Shown here piece by piece: positions 25,218 through 36,800 of a stretch of DNA of 64,000 bases (the stretch's first letter is position 1; each line of letters opens with the position of its first letter). Source of the stretch: Acanthochromis polyacanthus. Lineage: Eukaryota; Chordata; Actinopteri; Pomacentridae. The position numbers were made by a program, and so were the translations under genes. Below the pieces are notes generated by a model that saw only the letters and a list, made by a program, of their open reading frames with translations, did not search any database and was not told where the DNA came from. Where the stretch lies: positions 15,286,984 to 15,350,983 of the forward strand of contig NC_067127.1 of NCBI RefSeq assembly GCF_021347895.1, in the 5' to 3' direction.

Positions 25218-28206
25218 CTATCAAACGGACAGAAATAGAAGCCAGTTACACCGATTTAGCAGCTGTCCTACATGGGTCAACCAATGTAAGATATTTGTTG
25301 CAAGAATGAACTGTCCTGGCTGACTAAGTCTTGAAATTTTTTTGTGATTTTATTGATTTATTCTTCATTATCTTAACTACTCTGTCCTCTGTCTAATTCA
25401 GTTTTGTTATTTTGGTGTGCAATAGCCTCTTAATCTATTTTTACCATCCTATGATTTGTCATTCACTTGCAAAGTGCTGGAATTGCATTTTATTTGCTTG
25501 GGAAGATTGATTGATTGATTTTTTTTGGATATATACTTTTTCTCTTTCATGGCTCATTGCAAATGAAAACCAACGGCCTAAAAAACTGCTACTGCAGGTT
25601 TTACCACAGTATTTGTATAAATAAATTCCCCTAAAGATCGTATATGTTGTAGGATTCTACCTTTCCTAAATTTAGCCCAAATTGCAAGTGAAATCAGTTA
25701 AATAGAAATATCATTACTACAGCTCAATACAAAATGAAATCTTGGCTGTGACTTAACAAATCTGTCTTGGTGCCATGAACACATGGCGTCCTAATTAAGG
25801 ATGGTCACTGAGCAGAAGTAGAAAAGCTCTTCATTTACTTAAAAGCCTCAGACCCCCTGCTGACTGAGATGTGGCTCCAGACGGCAGCCTCTCCTCTATT
25901 TAACACAGTTTTATGTATTGTTGCTCAAAACTAAGGGGTAGAAAATAAACTGGTAAAAAGAAATGCTACTACACTGTCACTGTTGGACTCACTGTCATGG
26001 CCCACCACTACAGCGCAGGCATCAGAGTAGCTGGGACAAGCTTTGGAGCCTTGCCGGTTGCAGTCGGCGTTATTAGAGCCCATGCAGGTGTAACATCGCA
26101 AAGCATCAGCTGAATGAAACAGAAAAGAAAAAAAAGGCTTTACGTTCACAACAAGTCAAAGCATAGCATGTTGTTCTAAACAGTTTATTGATCTAGGAAG
26201 CACAGTTTTATCTTTGCAGTGTGTTCTTTAGAGATATGGTGCATCAATGATGGGAGAAGATGAAATTGTGATCACATAAAATACTAAAGATGAGAAACTG
26301 CACTCAAAGCAGTATCAGGAAAGCTGAACAGAGACAAACAAAGCTAGGCTGCTACAAGAGCACATTTAGGGGAAAATATAATAGTACTCTATTTAAATAG
26401 TAAGGCTCAGTCATTCTTGGACCGGCCAGATGTTACTGCTTGAGTTGATGAGAATTGTTTACAATGGTAATCTAGGATTTTCCAACAAATAACTCAGCGA
26501 TGGGAAAAAAAAATGCATGTGTCAGCTGTATTCTAGATGTATTCTCCCCTTGAGGCACAACTAGTTTACTTATGGCTCAAGTATGCTGCAATGTTTGTCC
26601 TTTAAAATCCCATATTTAGACACTGGTGCAAGTGATTCTTATCAGCCATCTGCTCTCACACAGTGAAGTCTGCACTGTGGCATACTGAAGCTACGTCAGC
26701 CTCTTTTTATCATAACTTCAGCACCATTGTTAGTGAAGATCAAGAAAGATCTACAAGGGTCCAAGTCCTTTTCTCGACGCTTCAGTCATGGAGCAGATGC
26801 GTGAGTGAGCAAGGATCTAAACTCCTAATATTTTCATCCTTTATTTAAACAGGATCTATGGGATTGATGAACATGTACATGCAGGCCTTGTAAATTTCCG
26901 ATGTGGGAGTTTGTTCTGCAGGCACAGAGAAGTGAAGAGACGGTGCTAATTAATCACTCTGTTCCCTCAAATCTTCCCAAACCAACCAAAGAGGTAAACC
27001 AGTGCTCTGATATTTTAAAAATGCATCGTTGTAAACTTCAGCTAATGCCTCAGGAGCCCACTTCAGCACATAAAACACATTTAAAATGGATTTCTAAAGC
27101 TCTCCCAAGGAAGGGGAACAGCTATTTGAGATCTAACTGACCTTTGAAATATTACTTTAACGCTTCCTTTTGAAACTCTCCATCCATCTCCTAAATTCCA
27201 GACTTTAATGCTGCCTCCTAAGAGGATCAGAGCAAAAGCCTCAAATATTCTTCACAGCAGCACATCTCTTGCGTTGGCCATCAAAATAACCTCCGTCAAC
27301 CCCAAATGTGTCTGTCATCATTCTGTTGTGATGGCAGGAGGACAGAAAAAAAACGTAAAAATGCTGTTTCCGTGCAGATATAGACCAAAATTTCAAAACA
27401 AACCAGCAAATCAACACAAGCAGACAGAGTACTAAATTACTCATGTCAGATTTTGAGCTCTTTAACTGATAAAATGACAACTTTTAGAGCAAAATTTTAA
27501 AAACACTAAGAGAAAATACTTTGAAATTGTGTAATTGGCTACTTTTCTTTCCTGCTTATGCCCTCTTCTGTGTGTTGATATGTCATATAAATGCCCCCTA
27601 CTGTTCGCTGTTGACCCCAATCTATCCCTACAGCCACTGCACACACATGCTAGGAGTATTAGCCTCAAGGCCTATTAAGAGATTAGCTGTTAGGATTGCA
27701 TGGTAGTTACTGTAGAGGATGATGGACTGAAATGAAACAAAACTCAGAGCATCCCCACAGAAATGCACAGCAGTTTGCAAATATGGCCTAAATAAAGTGT
27801 CATTATAAGGTCTCAGTCTGTTCTAAAAACATGTCAGGCAATATCTGAGGAAATAACTGCAGCAGGGACAATGTTTACTCCTGGTGTCAGAAAGTAGAGC
27901 CATTTCTAACAGCTATTCACTCAACAGGTTCCTGCCTCTCAGACAAAGACAAAAAAAATACAGAAAAAACAATAACTGTGAAGGACTCTTGGAAATTCAA
28001 GTGTGCCGGGTGAGAGGAGTGTCTGAAGGAGGACTCAAGTCGAAGTGACAGGTGGACAGAAGGCTGAGGAGGGATCTAATGGGGGAAAAGGAGTAAAGGA
28101 GGATGGACAAAAGAGTGGTGTAGGGAAAGAAAACCAGGTTCTTACTGTGGGCTGACAGCAGGACCAGGGAAAGCAGGAGCAGCAGACAGTACTGGATAGC
28201 TCTCAT
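25024..28206 (-). CDS. Ly6/uPAR-family three-finger, GPI-anchored protein (3 exons)
   Basis: A complete small gene: exons 28206-28146, 26109-25993 and 25217-25024, with splice phases 1 and 1 that join exactly (61+117+194 bases, 123 residues plus stop). Residues 1-22 form a signal peptide with a Leu-rich core. The mature part begins near ALRCYTC and carries ten cysteines in the Ly6 (LU) spacing, ending in the signature CCYSDDCN. The C-terminus is a hydrophobic stretch (YSLLLLPLLFHCLF) after a small-residue region, as in GPI-anchored members, and NVT is a glycosylation sequon. Such proteins sit on the outer cell surface and commonly bind receptors or other membrane proteins. The three-exon layout (signal, first half, second half of the LU fold) is usual for the family. 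I cannot name the ortholog; a CD59-, PSCA- or LYNX-like role would be a guess. Confidence 0.88.
25993..26109 (-). CDS. Ly6-family gene, exon 2
   Basis: Acceptor cattcag and donor gtgagtcc. Encodes the first half of the LU domain from DALRCYTCMGS to VVVGHD, with five cysteines. Phase 1 at both ends. Confidence 0.88.
28146..28206 (-). CDS. Ly6-family gene, exon 1 (signal peptide)
   Basis: The start codon at 28206 opens MRAIQYCLLLLLSLVLLSAH. The donor follows as gtaagaac after the first base of codon 21. Any alternative start would lose the signal peptide. Confidence 0.88.
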
Positions 28207-29928
28207 GATGATGGTCCTCGCTCGTCCTGATCAAACACTGAAAAGCAGGTTGTTTGCTTCTCAAGCCCCCTGAGCTTAATCTGGGCTATCAGATGAGCTA
28301 ATAACCTCTCCTGCACCAACCATGAGATTACCGGCCCTTACACCGGGGCCCAAGGCTCTGTACTGAGTGTCAGTAGTTATACTAGTAGTCAGACTAGGAT
28401 CCAACCTAAACCTTTTACCTTACCTCTTTGCTTTGGCCACACCCATCCTGAGGCTGGCTCTTCCCTTTCATGTCCCTGTCTGGTCCAGCCTTTTATCATC
28501 CTACTGCACCTGGATTGGTCACCACAGGAAAATAACTTTACCTGGAAGTTTTCTCAGTGGCGGGGTCATGTGCCACAAGACTGATGATTGTTTTTCTATG
28601 ATGTACATTCACCTGTGTGAGATCATTCAGCTGCATTTAGGTATATATTGCCATTATTACACCATAATCTTGATGCAAATGTTGTCACTTCTTCAGTTGG
28701 ACGTGGAAAGAAATAACAGAAAGGGAACATTACAGTCACAAGAACTGTTCTAAATCATTTCAAGTAGGCTACCATCTGTCTCGATGACACTTCTGTTCTA
28801 AATATATTATTCCAGTCGCTGCCAAGATGCAGCATTTGTCAAAACTTTAACTCTGCAATGTGCTGAAGCTTTAGTTCCAAATGGTTTTTTTCGTGTAACG
28901 TACCCAACAGACCTGTCAGATCAAATCAGTTACATCTACAGTGATACCACTCATTGTGTTCTTTCAAACTGATTTTAAACTGAATGTTATTTCAGCACAG
29001 TTCACTAAATAAAAGCGATAAGAGAGAAAGTGATACTGGATTTGATATATGGGCCTGCTCTGGAATTCTGTATTCATAGTGTTACCACTCTGACTCTCAG
29101 TACCTTGCTGTTCAAGCATTTATCCCCAACTTCCAGTGTTCTTTTTCAACATCTGCTTGCTTTTTTAACAATTTTTTTTTTTTTACGACAACCGCGATTA
29201 CCACAACAGATCAGCCTCACAGGGATTTTCAGTTCCACAGAAGATTTGTGTTTACTTTGCTCCTAAAAATGTGTGGATAAACATGTATATTTTGCTTTTT
29301 TCTTTCAAATTAGCATTTTCCCACATGCCCCCTAGCAAAAGCAAACGCTGTGCTGCACGTATCGTAATTAAAACTCACTCATTTAAAGTAGGTGGAAACA
29401 AGAAAATGACACCAAACAAAGGTCTAAAAAGCATCAGTGCATCATTTGCACACCAGCAATACACTCATGCCTGTATAATTTGTTGTTCTCACTTGAATCA
29501 GCTTCACTTGGAGCTAAGCCGTGTAATACTTTAACATACTCTCTAAATTTTTGTTTAATCTTGTCTGTACTTTCACTAAAGTCTACACCTTAATTTAGTT
29601 TATACTTTGTAATAAAGTCTTTTATTTTCACTTCTTTTATGTTGAATTTGAAAGTTTTAATGTTGTTTTTTATTAGAATGCACTACATAAAGTACTTTGA
29701 ATTGCCTTTGTGCATAAAATGTGCGACACAAATAAACCTGCCTTGGCTTCCTCAGAGACCGACTGGAATCAGGATATTGTCAAATACCCACAGTCGCATC
29801 TTAATCCTGATTTATTATTCATGCCTGGTCCAAAATCACTTTCACTATATTCCAGGCAATGCAAATGCAATACCTCACCACGTGGAGGGAAAGAACCAGA
29901 GTAAACACGGTGAGCTGTATTGCCATCT
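28207..29928. other. Spacer between the Ly6 gene and tacc2
   Basis: Holds the presumed promoter and 5' untranslated part of the Ly6 gene next to 28206 (no clear TATA box seen) and otherwise no supported feature. A T-run lies at about 29170. Confidence 0.5.
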
Positions 29929-30777
29929 TTTATTGCACTTTGTAAGCAGATGCTGTACAGTAGCTGTGCAGAGAAGTTATCCCTCAGTGTGACAAAGACC
30001 ATTGCAGGACTAGGACATATCCATCCAAAATTAAATTACTCCTGGTCACAACTGAATACAGTCACAATTAGTTTGCTTTATATCAAAATAAAATCCAAAA
30101 AATAAAGTTCCACGATTTCATCCAAAAAAGCTATGACAAGTATGACAAATATCTACAAGGTTACGTGAGGGCAGCGGGCGGAGGGTGACAGAGTAACTAT
30201 CAAAAATGCAGATGAGTCTTTTTCATACTTGGAATTTCCTACGGTATATACAAAGGTTAACATTAAAAGTTTTTCTTTCTCTCTCACATGCAAGGAGCTA
30301 TTGTGATAGTTTGTGTTCTCTTAGTGCATCGACATTTTATGAATAAATCTAAGCATCTGGTCTATCTTTCTCTGGTATTAACAGGAGACAATAACAGGAG
30401 TGGGTAAACAGTCTTCTCCCTCAGTGGCTGTCATGGCAACATCATAATAGATAATTTAACCCACGAACAATGCTTGCACTTTCTCATTATCATACGCACA
30501 TTCTCACACACGCGCGCACACACACTCATTAATGATATGATAAATTTTCTAAAACTTTAAACCAGACCCCCGATACAGCACGATACACTGACACATCAAA
30601 AATGTACAGATTAATAAGAGGAAGCCATTCCTGTGGATCCTGTATACACAAAGTCAGTAGGAAAGAAAAACCCCAAGACCACTTTGGCCTTAGAAGTCAG
30701 TCAGTTCTTGGACGAGTGATTCATTTGAAGAAACACTCTTTTTATCTGTGATATTTGGCAAGGATGTGGTGTGGCTG
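29929..30777 (-). other. tacc2: Probable tacc2 3' untranslated region
   Basis: Follows the stop codon without further coding. A minus-strand AATAAA (29934-29929) about 850 bases downstream is a plausible polyadenylation signal; other sites are possible. Confidence 0.4.
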
Positions 30778-30843
30778 CTAACTCTTCCCCATCTTGGCGA
30801 TGAGCTCATCACAGATCTTTGTCAGCTCCTCGATCTCTTTGTT
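30778..30843 (-). CDS. tacc2: tacc2 terminal coding exon
   Basis: Acceptor ttttgcag; residues 1071-1091, [20 protein letters not shown] then Ser and TAG. The MGKS end distinguishes TACC2 from the LGKTD end of TACC1 (family memory). Confidence 0.95.
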   Translation of the reverse strand, partial: NKEIEELTKICDELIAKMGKS

Positions 30844-33800
30844 CTGCAAAAGATGCGTTGGAAATGACAATTCAGACACTTTGATGTGTATGGATTTTTC
30901 TTCTGATGTATTCTTACATCCCACTGCTGACCTTTTGCTCCAAAGTGCGCTCCAGAGAGTCCACCTTCATCTGCTCCTTCCTCAAACTGGCCTGGTAGGC
31001 AGCTTGCTCCTGCTTGGCCTTGGCCCGCACCTGAGCTATCTCCGAATTGGCCCTGGAGAAATAAAAGTAACACAATGAGAATCAAGTCACCTCTGCATAA
31101 CCCACATACCCATAGGTCTAATAAAACCTCACAGCGGCAAAGCCAATAAAGAATTCATCTTTAGAAATTCCAAGTAGGTACAATATAAGCGATCTAAAGA
31201 AGCAGCTAATTACATTGGCCAACATCCAAACATATTTCCTCTGGGCACTGAGTTATTGCACAGTTAGTGTATTGTGGTGTTCTTGCTTTGGGGAAAACAA
31301 CACAGTCATTATGGAATCAGCGTGACATAATGAGAGTATGTATAGACTCACTTGTCTAATTTCTCCTCTGCATGAATCTTCAGGGCTTGATATCGCTGCT
31401 CCTCCTTGCGCACTCTGGACAGATACTCCTGAGCGCACTTCTTCAATACGTCTTCGTTCTGAGCGGGGTGAAAAACATTTTAATTACTTGCCACAAGGCT
31501 GTCAAGCAAAATCCGAGATGAAGTACAATGCGGTCATGCTGAAAAAAACTCATTAGTTGTGAATAATTTGTGTGTGTTACCTTGCGGAAGCCCTCCAGCA
31601 CGTCTTTCATCTTCTCATAACGACGGAAGAGGTCGGCCAGAGACTTCTCCACGGAGTTGAGGTCAGCCAGGGCCTGGTCCTTCTCCATGATCAGCTGCTG
31701 GATGGTGTGGTGGGAGAGAGATTTCTCTTTCTGGTCATCCTCTGGTGGACACACACAAACACACTGTATATTATCACTATCCACTGAGGAGTCCACTGTA
31801 GTGGGCACATACACCATTTAACCAACACACAAACATATGTACAAACACTGTTTTGATATTTTTGACAATATATCAAAATGGATTTGTGGGTTAGTATGAC
31901 ATTTTTCACTACACTATATGAGTATTTCTGTTAAACCAGTGTAGCATGCAAACAAAAACACTGAACAATGAGGAAATTAAAAAGAGACCTGTTTACCAGA
32001 GAGGCAGAGCTGGTAGCTGGTTTGCTTTGAGTGGCTTCTAGACTCTTCAGTATTAAATGACAAAGCCCCTCATGGCATATTAGCCCCCTCCCAACTTTCT
32101 CCTTCCTTTCCTGTCACAAGCTTAGACCTGCTTATCTCTGTAAAGCTGCATGAAGGACTTTCGCAACCTTCTTCTGTCGTGGGCCAAGTCCAGATGTTTA
32201 TGTAGAAGTTTCTAGCGTCTGATCAAATTTGTACAATATCGTACTTCGCATCAGCAACTGAAGGATTACAGAAAGGGCAGGTGAATAAAAAAAATGCCAA
32301 AAGATTCTAAAACTAAATGTCACAGCTTACAGGATGATATGCAACAAAATGGACAAACAAAATATCACTGGATGAGATGAAGAAAGTGAGCACATCTGCT
32401 CCCCTCTCTCTGACGGACGGATGGATCGATGCGAGCGGACGAAAACAAGTGAAGGACAATTACGCGTTACTCACCTGGCATGCCTGTCAGGGTTATCAAA
32501 TAGTAAGGGGCAAAGATGGGAGCAGAACAGAAAAGAAGGGACTGTGTTAAGTCAAGCTGGGAGGGCAAGACACGTGAGAGAGCCGAGTGTTAGACATGAG
32601 CAGAGACAGATTGTTCCTTTTTGTGACAGTGCCTTAATGAGGGTAAGAAATGAAAATAGACTGCAGCAAAAAATCAAATCTTCAAGAATGTCCAGAGGTG
32701 ACAAAGATGTAGGTGAGAGCAGGAATAATGCAGAAAGTGAGCCTGCAGTGAAATTTAATGAGTCCAGAGAAGTCGAACACGAGTGGGCAGAGGTGAATAC
32801 CTCCCCCTCCATTGACACTAGGACTCGGTCCGTATCAATCAAAAGTATGAAAGCAAGCACATAGAAAGCTAAGTTGCTGCAGAGGATAAAAAAAATGCTC
32901 AACTGTCTGAAACCAGTGGATATGGTGGATAAGGGCTCACAAAGAACTTATACAATATATTATGCTGGAAATAAGCAAGTGTAAAAATAGTGGCATAGTA
33001 GCTGCTTTAAAATGTGCTCTGAAATCAATGCATGGGTTTTGTTATCAACTGGAAAAGGATATTTAACCATTAACTCACCTATCATCTGGGCAATCGTCTT
33101 CTCATACTCGGCAACAATTCTCCTATGAATGAGAAATTGTACATTTTCAGTAAATGGATGGGATTATATAGCACATTACCAGATATTTCTGAATGTGTTG
33201 TCTTATTTTTTGCAATTCATATAAGCATTTGTTTTGGCCAGCAAAAATAGACACATGGATGAAATCTGGATCTGAAGCTACCGCCAGACCGTTTCTATAT
33301 TTGGCCAAAGCTTTGACATTGCTCCCATATGCTACTGCAAACATATGATATTTTCAAGTAGAAGTGGAAGTAAAAATTTCTGATATATTTCATTCTAATT
33401 TAAGTAGCTGAGAAAGGAACAGAAACTGCTATTCAGTGTACAACTTTTTAAAATGATTTTTTATGAGAAATGTCAGAGTTCCAAGTAGCCTGAAGTATGA
33501 GTATTATATTTCTACATATAACGTTGCTGCTCGAGGCAAAATAACATCAGGGCCTAATAGGAAGTTTTGTTTTCGTAAAAGCAGGTTGCCAGTAGTAAGA
33601 GGATTGATTAGCCGTGCCTCCACCTTAGCCTCTTAACCCCTCCTTATCCAGAGCCCAATCAGTCAAATGAATTAAGCTCTGTCTTAGCCACACTAACACA
33701 GCCGTGGCCAGCTGGACACACACCACCACCTGCTGTGAGAGAGAACAATGTTTCTATGCTGGATCTCTCTGTTTCCCTGAATCCTAATTAGTAACCATAA

Positions 33801-36800
33801 ATAGAGTGATCATCTGTAAATGAGTGTAAATAAGTTTTGAGCTGCTGACAGGCTGTTCGTCATTTATAATGGCCACTTAAAACACATTTTGTCATTGACG
33901 AAAGACTCGTGTGTAACTGTAAAATCTACATATCAACCACACTTATTCTTCTCCGCTATACCTTGTGCTGATTTCAGACTCAGAGAGACGTCTTGTTCTG
34001 GTCTTAACTCATCAGTTAACTCTGCCTTTGTTTGACGGTTCAAGCGAGATAAACCAATTGGCAGGCTAAAAGGTGATAATGGGTGGAGTCTGGCAGCTCT
34101 AACTCTCCTTACACTGTTCGCCAATCCAGACAGGTGTTAAAACCATAGCTGTAGTGTTTGCATGGGCTCCATGGTAATGAAAGCGATAACAGCCCCCGGC
34201 CTCTCTTCTTACCTCATCTCCACCACTTCCTGCCGACTGTCTTCATACTTCTTCTGCCACTCCAGCACCTCCTTCTCCTTTGACACAATCTGAGGAGGGT
34301 GACATCAGTTGTTACAGTCTGAGATGATGGGTTAAAGCAACTTCACTATGGCTTAGAATTAAAGAGAAACATTTTAGGGCACCTCCTCTCGCGCAATTCC
34401 CAAAGAGTGGTCCAGTTCTCTGGGCAGGTGGGGACTCTCCCCTTCGATGTAGTTGGTGTTGGTGGTGTTCCGGGCGTACAGTGAATTCTTGGACACCGCG
34501 CTCTCTACTGAAGACGCCGCATCTCTGTGCTGCTTCCAGGAACCAAATAGGAGGGAAAGGAATGGAAACATACCCAGTTACAAACCAGATCAAGCTACCG
34601 ACAGAAAACCCTCAACGTCGGGCTCACACACACATTCTCAACAGGATTCCTGAACCAAACCGCAAGGCAGCATCGAACTATATCAAAATGTACCACACAG
34701 CAAAATTAATATGTAAATGAGGGCAAGCTAATGATGTTTCTTGAAGACTTGGTCAGCCGCCACATGATTGGATGAAACAGTCTTCATTGCCACAGTATTA
34801 GCCATGTGATTGGCTGATGCTGGCCCCAGCTGAGCGGTCACGATCGCCCGCTGATTGCAGTAGCTTGAATGTGATTGGGTCCAGGCAAGACAGAGGGGAA
34901 GGAGGGCAGCAGCTGATCATATACAGGAAAGGAAGGATAGGGGAGCAGACTGGGCAGCAAGGGAAATATATGTTAGTCTCATGTTAATGTTACAACATTG
35001 TAAAGTGGTCTTACCTGTTGTGTCTACTATGGTTTACTTCAACCTTTTCACAAAGTTTACCCCGATCTTTGCACAATTACAAAGACAATGATGTGAGATG
35101 AACCAATTCTCAGGATACATAATTAGAGAGAGTTTAGTTACAATGTTGAGGTAGGGACACTCCAAGCCCAAACCCATATACATGTTTTCATGAGGCCTTC
35201 GCAAACTATTAAAATACGAACAGACAGAACTGAATAATTCCTCATATCATACATATTAAAATGCAAAACCCATCCTTGCTCGACTACTACTTTTGTTCCC
35301 CTAAAACTCTGCTCTGAGGGGGATTTAGTCATCCTTGGTAGACCTGGATTACAGGAGGATTTAAAGAAATGGTGGGGGTCCACGGGGAACAAGGAGACAG
35401 AGATCTGCTAATACGTGGTCTCACTGGAGCAGTAATTTGATTATTCGGCTGAATGTAAAGACTGGTCAAGTTAAGGTAACCAAGGGCATCTTTGTTTATA
35501 CTGATTTGGCTTACCCTGCCAGTTCAGAGAGGTTTAAACTTAAATCCAAACCTGCCCTGCGGTGGTTTGACTCCTAGCAGCTTTGACTTTAAGCTCTGTG
35601 TTACAGAGAGAATCCCTTGTACCAAAAGTACCTTTACTAAATCATCCTGGATCACATGTCAGGTAAACTGTAAACAATTTAGTTCGTCGCTTGTAGGAGT
35701 ACTATCGGGGACAATCGTAGACTTGAGGATAGACTATTTGAAGGTACCCTGTGAAGTGTTCTTTTTTGAGTAATAATAAGGAACAGTCTTCTTGTAGCAC
35801 CCTTTATGATTGTCTTACGTAAACGCAGAAGGATACACAATTTCGCTTACATTTTTTTTAGGAAGAATCTGCTTTGCAAGTGTTTTCTGAGGAAGGAAGG
35901 ACATTCATCACATTTGCAAGGATGCCCACGAGACAGATATATAACTTTTGCTTGCTTATTGGAATACTCCACAGGGTACACGGGTAGGTTTAGTATGAAC
36001 AATAAAGTGGCATATCAAAGACACAAGTTAAAGCCACAAGACAAATACTAAGTCAAACACAGAAATAAACACTATCAGAAGTTATCAGAAGACTACAAGA
36101 GAGGTACTAAAGGTAACTGCAGAAAAAACAACTCGCTCATTGGTACAAAAAACAGGTTTTGTAGGGAAACCATAACAAAGTTATCGGACTCTCTGGATGT
36201 TGGATTTCTGGGACCTACTGGAGCTTGAGCATACAGTGCAGTTTGTAAGTATTTGGACGGTGACGTTGGCTCTGTACTCCAGCACTCAGAGGGTAAAGGT
36301 TTAATTTGAAGGCTTTCACATCAAACTTGGGTACTGTAAACGATGTCACCCTGTCATTTGTTGCACTGTCCAAAAATTGGAAGTGTTATGTGTCAAAGGG
36401 CTGGGATTCCACACTTTTAGCGAATGTAGATGCGAACACCTTAAATCACTGGTAAAGCTGATATTTCTAATTCAGTGTGCTGGAGTACTGAGTCAATGAA
36501 ACAATGAAAAACAATTAAAAGCATGTTTTTGACCAAATTCTTTGTACTGCACTGTAGGTGTATTAGGACGAGGACGGATCACGGGGGTATCGGGTCGTCT
36601 TACTTTGAATAAGGGTGAACCGTTGATATTCCAACGCCGAGTGCTGGGTTTCTTGAGTCGAGACTGTAAAATGCGTGGGACAACAACATGAGACAAGAGG
36701 ACTGGGAAGTGCCTACCCTGATCCGACTCTTCCATGGAACTTAACCAGCAAATTCCTAGGCCCTACCCTAACATACAATCTAAACTGAAGGCCGACACCT

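Noticed and set aside
28367..28753. 128-codon plus-strand frame beside the Ly6 gene
   Set aside because: No domain and no supporting splice sites; overlaps the probable Ly6 promoter side.
32421..32864. 147-codon plus-strand frame
   Set aside because: Hydrophilic but no motif, no splice context, and it lies in a tacc2 intron; chance is the simpler explanation.
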